NCBI GenBank assembly: GCA_914767715.1
Contig: OU612070.1
Coordinates: forward strand, 25,534,025-25,594,024
Reading direction: 5' to 3'
Origin: Membranipora membranacea
Taxonomy: Eukaryota; Bryozoa; Gymnolaemata; Cheilostomatida; Membraniporidae
Length of the DNA stretch: 60,000 nucleotides
A model generated the notes under the pieces. The model had not been told where the DNA came from and did not search any database. It worked only from the letters and a program-made list of their open reading frames with translations. Below, one piece after another: positions 25,384 through 37,958 of the stretch. A program made the translations under genes and the position numbers. The first letter of the stretch is position 1; every line of letters starts with the position of its first letter.

Positions 25384-26193
25384 GTAAGTTACCAACTCCT
25401 AATATATGGCCTGGCTGTTAAAACGGCTTTAGGGAACTTTCAAGTTCCGGAGTTTAATATTAAAATAAAAGATTGAATTCGTCTTCGGGAATGAGGACTT
25501 TCGGATAAAGCAAGAGACTGTGGACTCAGAATATTTGAATTCTAAGACTTAATATTGATACCTTCATTTTAATTTTGTGCCGAGTTGATCCCTTATAGAA
25601 CTCTCATCAAATGGAAAGACCACAACATTATAGCTTGGCTATTATAGTTAGAAGTATAGGGAAGATTATATTTATTTTTTCATACCTTTATTTTGTATAT
25701 TGGAACTGAACTATGGGTTAATGACTGTCATTGACAGCTAATATTCTACAAATATTACCAGATAAATCAAATATTATGGTATTTGGTGTTGTTTTAATTA
25801 CATATGTTAATATTTCATCCATTTCACTGACTGTGTTGGAATAACAATAACATCTGTAACACTGAAAACATAAAACAGGCACCAGACATACTACAAATAA
25901 ATTCTTTCTAAGACAATGAACATCTGTTGAGAAAATTTAATGACCACGCATGTTGATGTCTCAAGATTTAGACAGTCAGAGACCATAGAAACTCTATACT
26001 GTCTTAGGATCTTACTAGGAAGAGGACAACTTGTCAAAGGCAGACCTTAAAAACTCAGTTTCCTGTTGCCTTTTGGACAGTGGCATTGTGACCAGTGGCC
26101 TTTTGGGTGATCACCTGCTTGGTTTCTAGTTACTGTAATGTACACCTCAACAAGTTCACCACTGCTTACACTATTTAAATCATCAGTCAATAT

Positions 26194-28329
26194 CATAGAC
26201 TTAATAATAAACCTAGACAGGACACTGTATATAGCTGAAGTGAGGCACTTAATTATGGTGACGCGATGTCACTGGAGGGTGTAGAAACAGTGATTTTTAT
26301 TGATGGCTATCATTGATTTACCTGTCCCAGATCTGGTTAAATGTTGATAACTCAATTGGCTTCGATCGGAATTTAAGTTTGAAAATTGCAATAGATTTAG
26401 CAGCATCTGGTGATCATTTTGATAGTCTTTTTAGCTTCATAGCTCAAATATTATCAAAAATGCAAGCTATTGAAAACGGTGCATAGACTTAAAGCTATAA
26501 TCTTTTTTTTTGCAGTTTCAGTCCTGAATAAATGCTTATATCTCAAACATTTTTGATTGAATTTTGAGTTTGAAAATTGCAATAGACTCAACAGCTTCTG
26601 GTGACCATTTCGATAGTCTGTTTAGTTTCATAGCTCAAATATTATCAAAAAACGAAGCTATTGAAAACGGTGCATAGACTCAAAGCCATAATTTTTTTAG
26701 CAGTTTCAGTCCTGATTAAATGCTTATTTCTCAAACAATTTTGTTGGAATTTTGAGTTTGAAAATTGCTATCAATTCAACAGCTTCTGGTGATCACTTTA
26801 ATAGTCTGTTTAGCTTTGTAGCTCAAATATGATCAAAATTGCAAGCTATTGAAAACAGTGCTTAGACTCGAAGCTATAGTTTTTTTTGCAGTTTCAGCCC
26901 TGTTTTAAAGTTTATTTCCTTATCAATTTTGATGGGATTTTGAGTTTAAAAATTGCAATAGATTCAGTAGCTTGTGGATATCATTTTGATGGTCTGTTCT
27001 GCCTTGTAGCTCAAGTATAACCATGAAGTTCACGACTTTCTTCCTTGGAATAATTGAGGAAGCAAGCAATTGAATTTACTTGGTGAATACACAATTACCA
27101 AAGAAATGACTAATTTCATCCTTGCTTTTTTTTAATGCTTTTTTGCTCATTTTTGAGCCAGGCATACACAATAAGAAATGTCATGACCTTAGACAAAAAA
27201 TATCCACCACCATTATTGAAATGTGACCAAACGAGATAGTTGGAAGTAAACAAGTCAAGGCCGGACCTCACAAAGCTTCAAATAAAATTGAAGTTCATAG
27301 TAGACGATATTTTGTGTAGCTAATATAATGGTCACTTCGGTGGATCAAAAGTAAAGGGAGACCTCCTGCCGCGGCAGCATTCTCCTCGTTCTTACCTTAT
27401 ATTAGCAGCCTGATAAAACAAGCAACAGCTAAATCCGGTAATTTGAGAAATCATAATACATCAATTCTGACCACGAAACACTATCTTATGAACTTTTGAA
27501 GTACTATTATGTTTATTGGGTCTGCTGGAGTCAGCAATATAGCAACAGATTACTAGATTTCTGAGTACACAGCAGTTGTAACACTCATCAAGCTAAGCAC
27601 TATTTGTTCACAATGGATAAGCCAGGCCAGAGCGGATCTTCTGAACCACCAGTATGTAACTGTGATACAATGACTATACTTTTCTTTGCCTGCTAGGTAT
27701 TGTCCTTGCTTGTTCAGTTAACAAGGAGGAAAGTCCTAAACTCCCCTGTTATACCTGAGCTACAACGCTGAACAGACCTTCAAAATGAGCCCCATAAGCT
27801 GCGGAGTCTATTGCAATTTTCCAACTTGAGATTTCATTAAAATTGATTAGGCAATAAACTTAAAATCAAGGTTGAAACTGGAAAAACAGTTATAGTTTTG
27901 AGTCTATGCACCGTTTTCAATAGCTTGCTTTTTTGATAATATTTGCGCTACAAAGCTAAACAGACTATCAAAAAGATCACCAGAAGCTGTTGAGTCTATT
28001 GAAATTTTCAAACTCAAAATTCCATCAAAATTGTTTGAGATATAGGCATTTATTCAGGGCTGGAACTGCAAAAAAATAATATTTAAGCTATGAAGCTAAA
28101 TAGACTATCAAGATGATCGGCAGAAGCTGCTGAATTTATTGCAATTTTCAAACTTAAATTCCGATTGAAGCCGATTTAGTTATCTGAATTTCAACAGAGC
28201 TGGGACAGGTAAGTCAATGATAGCTATGGGTAAAAATCACTGTTTCTACACCCTCCAGTGATGTCGCGTCACCATAACTAAGTGCCTCACTGCCTCAATG
28301 CTAATGCTCCATACAGTGTCCTGTCTATG
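26194..28329. mobile_element. Non-coding DNA transposon with 8-bp target duplication (CATAGAC ends)
   Basis: The element starts CATAGAC and ends GTCTATG, and lies between direct repeats GTCAATAT (26,186-26,193 and 28,330-28,337). The ends share the block GACAGGACACTGTAT in inverted orientation, and the inversion continues inward for over 200 bp. Inside are about four head-to-tail copies of a unit near 200 bp long (motif TTGCAATAGATTCAACAGC), then inverted copies at 27,830-28,160. The left arm of the big inverted duplication (near 8,690) lacks it, which gives an empty site. No transposase is encoded. An 8-bp duplication fits hAT or P-type enzymes. Confidence 0.88.
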
Positions 28330-28727
28330 GTCAATATCCAGTGGCTTTCCACATCCTTATTATGGTGATTATAGTTATGCGTCACTGAAAATGATTATAA
28401 TAAATATTACTAGTCCAAACCACAGGTCCGCATAAATTAAGGATGTCCACCACTCAGTCGTAGCCCGAACAGGCTGTATGAGGTGACAGGGTGGGGAGTT
28501 GGCTGCCCGGGTTAACTGTGTTGGGTGAACTCAATTGCAGAAAAACAATTTCTGACACTTATTACAATCCAATGGTGTGATAGTAGATTATTCAGATACA
28601 AGTTTTTTATTCTAAGGATTATATTTAAACATGTCTTATGGCATCATCCTAACAAACATTAGATGCTATTTTTGGCAGTCTTATCATTTCAATAGTCAAA
28701 TGTTGTCCAAATATAGTGCCGGTGTAG

Positions 28728-28790
28728 TATTGTAAACTGTCCTCCGCGCGAAAACAACCCCGGGACACTTTACAATATTGTAAACTGTCC
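28728..28790. repeat. Short direct and inverted repeats at the inversion edge
   Basis: TATTGTAAACTGTCC occurs at 28,728 and 28,776, with an inverted relative (GGGACACTTTACAATA) between. It starts 7 bp beyond the outer end of the right arm. Confidence 0.6.
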
Positions 28791-28899
28791 TGCAGTTTGT
28801 ACTGCAGTTTGGTATCACAAATGAGCTATCAGTTTTTTTTTCTTTTTAAATACACAAGGTATTTCTTCACTTATCACCCTATTTACAGGACCCTGGGGC

Positions 28900-29551
28900 T
28901 AGTGTGAAGTAGTGCCCTCATATCGTTGCCAATCGACACGGCTACCCTTTTTAGAAGAAGGGGCACAGCACATGTATTTAGGGCCCTGATCCGAAAGAAT
29001 CTGGCTAGAATGGATGGCTCACCTAGCCAATTGCTGATCGATAGAATGGGCGATTTGCCTTTGCCTTATCTTGGCATAATTGATGCTAAACTTATGCCTA
29101 TTAAAAAGCTATTATTTAATGTTATTATTTTAATCTTCACAGTGTATAAATTTGTTTTATAACCAATAAACATCATTATGAAGTGTACAATTTTCCTGTC
29201 GACTGGCAGAATGACACACTGCCTGTTGTCCTAGGAATGGCAGAGGGTAAATGCAAGTACATGTTAGTCTGTAAAACGACTGTAATTAAATGCGTGGTAT
29301 ATTTTTTATATTATTTTATTGTCAACTGTGTCATTTCCTATCGAAACATTTTAATCGAAATTGTTCATTAAAACAAGGGCATATACATGCTGTAGTCTTC
29401 TATCTTTTTATCAGACTTGGCAGTTTTATTTTTGGGCATTTCTCTTGTTTGACAGGTTTTTGCAGGTGTACAGATGTACAGAGATGACGTCCCTCTCCAT
29501 CAGTGCTGTAAAGTCAGGCACTTCACTCTACAAAAACTTTTTGATGAATGA
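28900..29551 (+). CDS. Possible terminal exons of an unrecognised gene
   Basis: An open stretch at 28,921-29,100 (PIDTATLFRRRGTAHVFRAL) is followed by a segment ending at a G|GTAAAT donor (29,246; reads YNFPVDWQNDTLPVVLGMAEG). An acceptor TTTTTGCAG leads to 29,466-29,551, ending QKLFDE and stop. The last two join in frame. I do not recognise the product, no acceptor for the first stretch is convincing, and no promoter is seen. It could be a gene remnant cut by the inversion breakpoint at 28,721. Confidence 0.2.
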
Positions 29552-30635
29552 CCATATGTCCTATTCGATTTCGACGGACCCACTTGATCTTATATTAGTA
29601 GGTGATTTTTTGTCTGCTGCAGACAGAAGAGTCAATAGAGCATTGAAATCGATTCAAAAATGTATACTTGAGAATGGCTGGGATAAAGTGGTTATATATG
29701 ATAGATTTTCAATAGGCTTTTTGTTGTCGGCCTACGTTGAATTTTTATCATGTGCTTTGCAAGTTTGAGAGATTGAATACAATCTTGTGAGGCAAATTCT
29801 TTATTAAAGACGATCCACATTTCCGGTAGACCTTATATTGGTACCAATGGACAAAATTTAAAAATGCTGAGCACTTATTCACTATGAAGCATGAAGATTG
29901 GTATCTTACGACTACGTATGTTGCGAGAAGAAAATATTTTTTGACATGCTACTTTGCATCGATAATGCTGCCGCCATGGCTTCATAGGACTCAAGGGTTC
30001 AGTATAAGAGTGCGGCAATTAAACTTTTTATAAATATACTAAAATATCACACATCATTGTAGGTTTTAATTATCTTATCTTATCTTTCATCTTTTGATCT
30101 CATCTCTTAAATTATTTTTATGATAACAACATATTAATCAATTTTATTAATTTTACCAGCAACAGGCTTATTTCATAGTATATGTTTCTATATTAACCTT
30201 TATCACATGTACAACGCTTAGAAATCATTGTATTTAAACAATTTTATTAAGCGTTTCATAAATAAACTTTATTATTATTATTATCAATGTATAATAAAAT
30301 ATTGATAATGCATTTTATATCAAAATCAAAGACTTTTCTAAATACATTCGATTGATTGCTGTAAATATTTCGTTAAATGTTTTCCATGAGGAACAAATAC
30401 AGAAAGACGAATAAAAAACAAAGACATCATCGTCAGAAAAGAAAAGAAAAGATAAATTAGATGTTATCAAGATATCTATCTGTAATCATACATGTATGCT
30501 AGTGATTTCATGAAAAAGGTTATGGTTGAAAAAGAATAACATTGTAAATTTGGCACATTGCAATTCACTTTTTTTTAGAAATTAAAACCAATGTTAGGCA
30601 AACAATTTGGATACAGCTGTTTTTGTTGACTTTCA
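29552..30635. other. Intergenic, downstream of gamma-glutamyltransferase
   Basis: AT-rich; holds the retroposon-like 3' end (30,225-30,296). One frame to 29,768 is open but has no recognisable domain. Confidence 0.5.
30225..30296 (+). repeat. Retroposon-type 3' end: stem-loop and (ATT)n tail
   Basis: CGCTTA and TAAGCG form a stem about 30 bp apart, followed by AATAAACTTTATTATTATTA. This layout is common at the 3' ends of invertebrate non-LTR elements. The body upstream is not recognisable as one. Confidence 0.4.
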
Positions 30636-33600
30636 CTAGAGGCCGTCAGTCCCGCCCAGCCTTCTGTAGTCTCCTACACCGTATACAGTGTTATCTTCTT
30701 CTTGTGATACCGATTCACTTACTGGTAAAAATGTATTCAGCGTGAGGTTATGACCTTTCTTAGTCAGCTCTGTCATGTACTCCTGATAACAAAAAAACAA
30801 ATCATCACAATGAAAAAAAGCTTTGTTGCGTTATTTTTGCAGCACTAAACTTTTGAAAATATTAAACAGCTAACAGCAAACAAATAAGAATCTGGGCACC
30901 AGTAAATACCTGGCTGATGTACTAGATACTTTCTTAACCGATTAGATACACCTTGTGAATGTCCAATTTTTCCACACTTTGTTCTTGCTGATATTTTTCT
31001 CCTCAACTATTTCACATTGTGAAGATGTTACATAGACACCTTGTCCATAGCTATGAAACATGATTTGTGTTGGATGAAGAGGGAGTTAAAGTGGTACAAT
31101 CATCTTCTAGGCTGATTAATACAACAATGCAAAAGATAATCTCAACAATAAACCCTTGGACCAATACTTATAAATGATATCAAGTGAAATGCTTCAGTAC
31201 TCTACACAGTCTTTACACCTACGCTTGGGAATCCTTTCTCGTAGAAGATATTATCAGGTAAGAGTTGATGGTGTAGTCTGGGCGTAGATACTGCCTCGGG
31301 GAGAGCCATGCCAAACCAAAGATTATTCATGATGGTCTAAAATGTAGTAGAACAGAGGAACTGTATCATCCATGACAACACAATGTCTCAAGAAAGAGAG
31401 AGACACAGCACGTAGATAAATTGTAGATTATCACAAAGCAGCAAATTAGAGAGACCTACACAGAACCACAAACACCCACACAGGCCTGCACAGACCTACA
31501 CACATACATAGACTTACCATTGAAGCTGCGGTTATTATTTTGGATCCACCAGACCCACCAGTCACCAGCCTCACTTCTCCATTCTTATCTATTATTATAG
31601 TCGGACTCATCGAAGACAAGGGACGCTTTTTGGGCTCTATCCAGTTGTTCTGATTTGATGGGGCCGTCCACGCATCATCTGTCCAGCTAGGCTTGTTGGG
31701 TAGAGAGAAATCCCCCATCAGATTATTGAATATAATTCCTGTTCGACTACCCATCCTTTTAGAACCCCATCTAAAAATACAAATAGTTTCCATCAAAATT
31801 TCTGACACTCACCACAGATATAAACCTTACTGCCCAAGTTATCTTCTCATGATCAAAGAATGAGTAACTTCTTAATAAAATTACATAGGGAATCCTTTTC
31901 TCACTTCAAGATAATTCTGTATCAGGAAGTGTCTCCAAAGACATTTAAAAAAACCCAAAGTGAGTGGTTGATTTTGGTTGTTTGTCTCTCATGGATCAAA
32001 CTTACCACTACAGCAAGCTACTTGTGTTGTTATAGTCTAATATCAACAACTTTTTATATAAGGAAACATTTCTAATAGATTAGAAACTATACAAGTGTCA
32101 GCACTTACGCAGAGTTTACTGAGACAGTCACAGAGACAGCATCCCCGTTACCAGATAGCACAGAGATCTGAGATGTTCCTGTTGTGAGGCGGGCGTCAGT
32201 AGTGAGCCCGTAAAATTCTAGATTAGCATGAGTTCTGTCATCGGTTATCTTCTGTCGTATCGATTCTATCATACCATTGTTCGTCATATCTCTCATTGTC
32301 TGACAAGTATATCATCGAAACATAATTGCACTTGATTGATTGATTGATTTGTATTCTATCACTAACTGTAAAAGTTGTGAGAAAAAGGTTGCTGGTAGAC
32401 GTACTCTGCTTAAACATAATGAAGTTGCCTTGCATGCAATGCAAAAAATAGTATTATTAAAAAGTGGTTAAAAAATTGTATTATTAATATAAATGTGTCT
32501 CAAAAAGCAGTCTTTGCCCCAGGCAGTACGGTATTTCGGGTGTCTAAGCCGACCTGAGGGGCTTCGTTCAAGGTAGTTATGGATAAAGTGTTCGTCATCA
32601 GTCACTGGTAAATTTTTCATACATGAGTGAAAAATTGTTATACAAAGTGTCTATGGTGAGTTTTTCCTATTACCTATCACCAAATATTTGCATAAAAAAC
32701 TAAAAAAGAAAGCTTTTGGTACAAAAAAGATTTTTTTCTGCTCTTATAACACTCTCCTTATCTTGGCAATCAGTCCCAAGACATGACAAATAAAGGTCAA
32801 CTGAATAAGAAGTTGCCCTCCCTCAACCAGCTAAGGTAAACTTATTGGTAAGGAAAACTTAGAACTACTGTTCAAAGCCAATGATAGGCTTTTATGTTAT
32901 TCACACCGTTCCTGGTATCCTGTCAGCTTGACAGTATTGAAAGAAAAAAGTCTGCTCAAATTCCCCTCCCACCTCCCTTTCGCTAACCTATGTCGTACAT
33001 TGTTGAAATTCTAACAATTTCCTGGTGATGGTGTTCATTTGTTCGTCAATTCTGCACCAGATTAACAACATCTAATACTATGACAAGTACCCTGTCTGCC
33101 AAACAACATATACAGTGGCGTTGATCGTCACTTTCGGTTACAAATGCGTAAAACATATTTTTTTCCCCTATAATATGTTACATTATAAGAAAGAAAAAAG
33201 TATTTTTTTTCCTTGGTTGAGGATGCTTCACTTTATTGACCAGTGTATAATTGATCTTTATTTTGTTTGTAAATCTCCTGTAGCTGTGGACTTGGGAGTT
33301 CAGAGAGTGCTCAATGAACCTTGGCTATTTTGGTTTAGTTGTCAATGCGATTGAGTTCATCAAACTTTCGATCGTAAGCAGAGTTTTATAGTTTATTTTT
33401 GTGCCACCAAACGACCAGAGGTACCACATTTTTTCTTTCCCGCTCCCATGAATCGATGCATCAGGTACCCGCCGATAATTCACCGAATAAACTGAGATAA
33501 GAGTATTGACTTACTTCTGTGTTGTCCACAAAGTCTCCATCGCCAAGGTTTGACCTCTGAGCATATGCAAACTTCCAGGCCTCCACTACACGGTGAAATG

Positions 33601-36600
33601 TCGTGGCTGTCTGACTCATATGTGACTTATCTGATGATATGGCAGCTGGAGTCAGGTTGAAACCTAAGATACAGAGAACATGTGAACTTAACTTTTTCTA
33701 TTATACATTAACAACTTTTTATGAATATGCTTTCAAAGGAATGGAGATAACTTTAATTCGCAAATAATGCAGGTTAACTGGGTATTGAGGCAATTTGAGA
33801 TAAAGCTCATTGTTGTTTTCCAGAGATAAGATATGGCTCTGATGGATAAGCCTCCATTTTGAGAGATCAATTGTCTGAAGTGGAACAACACAGAATTGAA
33901 CACCCAGTCTTACCATCCAGTAGTCTGAGGATATATTGTAGCACAACCCCTCCAGAAGGTGGGGGAGGTGATATCATTCTATATTCTCCATTTTTTAGTT
34001 CTCCTATTAGAGGTTCTCTTTCTGTGACTTCATAGGTTTGTAAGTCATGCTCTGTTACCACCTGATCACCTGATAGTGGAGATTCATTAATATTATCACT
34101 GAGACAACAGGTGAAATAGCTTTACAGGGTACAAACGACTGGTTTGCTGTTAATAATTGTTATTTCAATCTAATAATTTTTCAACCAATCGCCTGCTGAT
34201 TATTTTAATAGGGGTGCTTTCTAGTTTGGGACAATAATTCAGGAGCATTGGTGGTTGGTTAGCCAATGTGTTGGCTCTGAGACAGCACATTGGCTATGGC
34301 TGGTGCTTCTCACTGAGAAACTGGAGATGCTAATGAAACCTGACAAGCACTCACCGATCTCAGCCAGGTCAGCTAAGATATCGTCCTTCAGCGTCCCGTT
34401 GTAGTAAGTATCCTTCCCGCCCTGTGCCACACGCCGGTATGTAGCAGCTAACTTTGTCATCTTCACTATGTCACCAGACTTCTTCATGGTACCGTCAGAA
34501 TTTGTGAATACAGCCCTACAATAAAAGTCAAGAGTTGAATGCAAACTGGTCCAGTTGAGAGCTGTGGCATTAATTATTGGATATTTTTAAAGAATTTAAG
34601 CCACATGTCAAAAGACTGTCAGGACAGAATTTTAGTTCTGCACTACCTTTAACTAAATGCTTGTAATTCAGTTTAAGGTTCTGCGGTGCCAGATGTGAAT
34701 TCAACTTGTCAACATTCATCGGGGCGATACGATATCTAACAGTTGGTTTCGATGGAAGAGAATAACTTGCATTTATGAGGCGCATGCGACCGATAGTCAC
34801 TGTTACTTAATCAAGAGCCGATATTCAATATGAGGTCATCAAATTATTAGGATTTTGGGAGTCATTTCCCCATCAGTAGATAGTATGCTACTCCAAAACT
34901 TTGTTAGAATTGTATTTGGAGTTTTTCATATGAGTTGCTGCTCTCTCAATTTTGATCTGAAATGATACATATTACATACAACTCCAAAATTTGTATTATA
35001 CCTACTGTAACTGAGCGTCTAGCTTATGAAAATTGTTATTCAGATAACCAGCTACGTAATCATTGAGGATGATCCCATTCTCCATAAGACTTATAGAAGG
35101 CTGGAACAATCTGGACCAGTCAAGTCTACCGAACTTCTGGTGAGCTGTCCATAGTCCAGCTACCTCACCGGGAGTAGCTATCGATCCACCGCCTACAAAG
35201 TGTGAAAAGAAAAATGATATAGGAGTCTAAATATTTATAATTGTGAAAAATAGTTAAGTCATCACGCAGTAGGTTTGCCAGGCTTGCGACCGCCATTTTG
35301 CCATTGATACATAAATAAGGGCAAATTGTAATATGAAATAGTTCACTATAACGGGTTGAATATAGAATTAAATACTATATAGAATCATAAATGTTTTTTT
35401 GGTCAGAATACGTCTCACTACTCAAGATAAGGGCTGATCACTTCTCAATGCAAGGGCTGGTAAAGTAAAATCAAGGTTCTGTTAAAAAGCTCTTGAGATT
35501 CCTGATGAGAGAATATCTGAAAATAAACCACTTTGGTAGAGATAACTCTCCTCTTCGATGATTCTAATTTCTCCTTGTCATTTTGGTCACATGATAAGAT
35601 TTTGACAGGGCGCATGTATATTGTTCGAGGGAGGTACGGATAGGGCACCTGTATACTGTTTGGGGGAGATTCTGACAGGGCACCTGCTTATTGTGGGATG
35701 GAGGTATGGATAGGGGCACCTGTATATTGTTGGAGGGTATATGGATGCCCAATGGTTGAGAAGGCGACAGAGCCCTCATCCCTGCCTGGTAGGCTGGCGT
35801 TTGCTCTGTTGGGATCTTATGCCTCATAATTTGAGTGAGTAGTCTGTCCGATGGCTGGTCACAACAGCAGATTGAAAACAATCAATAGGGTTTGTCACAA
35901 ACCCATCTTTATGACTTTGTTGTGACTGCATTTAATTATACATTGAGTCATCAGGTAGCATACACATACATACTGTGTATATTTATATACTGATTAACCA
36001 TATTTTGGTCACCTAACGCTATGTAACTTATTTTGGTTGGGCGATTTTGTATGTGTACTGTTGGTTAGCTAGTGAGCTGAAGAGAGGAAGCTATGCAGGG
36101 CTTGTACATGAAGTTGTAATACGATGAGAATAAAATATAGATAAAATACTCAATAAAGTGTTGATTGGTAATAGGATATCTACACATTCGTGACAGGGTT
36201 GTGGCCACACTAGCGACCAGTCATCTGCATTATTTATTTTAGGTCTATCATCATTAAAAACATTTTATATGGCATTTTCCATAACTGCCAAGCAAATAAT
36301 GACCATTGTTCACGAAAGAAGAGAGGAAATTTTTATTACATTGGGATTGTAGATTTTTGCGTAGGCTTGATAAACAGCAGATTGATGGAAGAGATTTGCA
36401 AATCATATCAAAACTTGTCATATCAAACTTGGCACATGTATATTGTTGAAGGGAGATATGAATAAGGCACCTGAATATTGTTGAAGGGTCGTGTTTTCGT
36501 ACATGGTTGCGTTAGTCAGGCTACCAGCCCTCTCTCTATAGTCTAATATGTAAGATTTCCCAGTAGACCTGCAGAACAAAGAAATAAGAGATGAACTAGA

Positions 36601-37958
36601 TGAGATTTCAGAATAGACTGACCATTCTATAGAAGGTGTCCAACTCTCAGACCACTTCTTTTACTAAAATTCATTTAGTATTCATATTTTTATTTAAGGT
36701 CTACGGATCACATAGCAATATTATTATTTGAAAATCGCAAGGCATGAATCACAGTGGGCTTCGGTCTATCCACGCAAATACACCGACCCCACCTTTGGTG
36801 CTGTGAACAAAACCGACAGTAGTTTGAAAAAAATATTACCGCTTTTTACCGATGCTCTATGTAATTGACACTACCATAAAAGACTGTGCCACCACTAGGA
36901 TCTTAAAGTTACTTTTCAAGAGTCTGGCCTGAGAGGCCTGGTATATAATTGTTTGTACCTCTCGTATATAGTCATAAAACCTCCTCCTCCGAATCCACTT
37001 GACAGAGTTCTGTATACACCGAGACAGAGAGATATAGATACAGCAGCATCTACCGCTGACCCTCCCTCTGCCATCATCTGTCTGTACAATCAAACACAAG
37101 GGAAATTTTAGCCATGTGCATACATGTATGAGGTAAAACCAAATCATAAAGTTGACAGGAAATAGAGCAAATTAAAAACAAATTCTGACTGAATTAAAGA
37201 ATTATCAATATTAACAGAAACCAACACAGATCAGTATTCCTGATGCCTAATCCGAAGCTTTGGGCCTGGTCATTGCCACCCGCACCACAGCCACCTTTAG
37301 GCAGTAATGACAGATATCCTGACCATGTCTTACCGGATGGTTGCTCCATGCTGTTGATTGTATCCAAGATACTGTAATGAAGTGCTTTTTCGCACCTTCC
37401 CCTGACAGTGACTCGGATTGAGATGGTTAATTAAGACTTACGTTCCGATGGTGGAGCATTCTTTCTCAGCACAAGCCACAGCAGCGTATCTGTATTTACC
37501 TTCACTTTCTGATGAGGCAGGCGTCGGCCACATAACCTTAGAGTTATCGACTGGTTTGGGGGTAGTCGCTTTGACATCTCCTGCTCAAAGAACAGACAAC
37601 TCTATACATATTATTTCGGAAAAAAAGCTTTTTAAATTTATCTAATCAATTTAATTTAAATTTATCAATCAAAATGCATTGGTGGCTCCTGCAATTGTTA
37701 TTTCATTTTTTGGAAATCATATTTTCAGGGGGGGCAGTGTGAGTACTTACCAGCGCCTGCAGTTTGATGTGTGCTGTCTTCGGCTATCAGTTTTGGTATG
37801 ATAACAATCAGAGCAACACTAGCTGCTATAACGGCAGCACAAAGAAACACTGTAATAACACACACAGAGGCAGCTTTACATGTGTTGAACCCGCAGAACG
37901 TTCTCTTATTCACAGTATCACCTCCAGCCCCAGCATGGTCAAACTTCTCAACAGTCAT
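30636..37958 (-). CDS. Gamma-glutamyltransferase (glutathione hydrolase proenzyme), complete
   Basis: Exons: 37,958-37,751; 37,580-37,442; 37,081-36,959; 36,568-36,471; 35,192-35,006; 34,515-34,355; 34,069-33,914; 33,663-33,515; 32,299-32,109; 31,770-31,518; 31,336-31,223; 30,782-30,636. They sum to 1,926 nt (641 aa plus stop), with every intron GT/AG and every phase compatible. Residues 1-30 are cytosolic and 31-54 form a membrane anchor, the type II layout of this family. Hallmarks are GGSAVDAAVSI, SSGFGGGGFMTIY, an Arg in DYRERAG (Arg168, equivalent to the substrate-binding Arg), TPGEVAGLW, the autoprocessing site GTSQISV with predicted nucleophile Thr449, and TGGSGGSKI (541-549). The enzyme cleaves the gamma-glutamyl bond of glutathione at the cell surface after self-cleavage before the Thr. 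The His usually two residues after the nucleophile is Gln here. A GTG upstream of the ATG extends the frame but there is no earlier ATG, so the start at 37,958 was chosen. Confidence 0.95.
35748..36425 (+). repeat. Dispersed SINE-like repeat, copy 2, with internal insertion
   Basis: Matches 6,527-6,870 in two blocks (35,748-35,893 and about 36,225-36,425), separated by some 330 bp of unrelated sequence. Lies in an intron of the gamma-glutamyltransferase gene. Confidence 0.7.

Larger units (their letters stand above)
17716..28721. repeat. Large inverted duplication, right arm (expanded by insertions)
   Basis: Reverse complement of the left arm, lengthened by three insertions: tandem-repeat block 18,205-21,075, LINE 23,572-25,340 and terminal-inverted-repeat element 26,194-28,329. 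A further 150 bp or so near 22,917-23,070 is also absent from the left arm. The outer end at 28,721 abuts an unrelated sequence. Confidence 0.92.

Noticed and set aside
29361-29768. 135-codon plus-strand frame
   Set aside because: Crosses a likely splice acceptor at 29,465, is of odd composition, and no family was recognised; another frame gives a better terminal exon.
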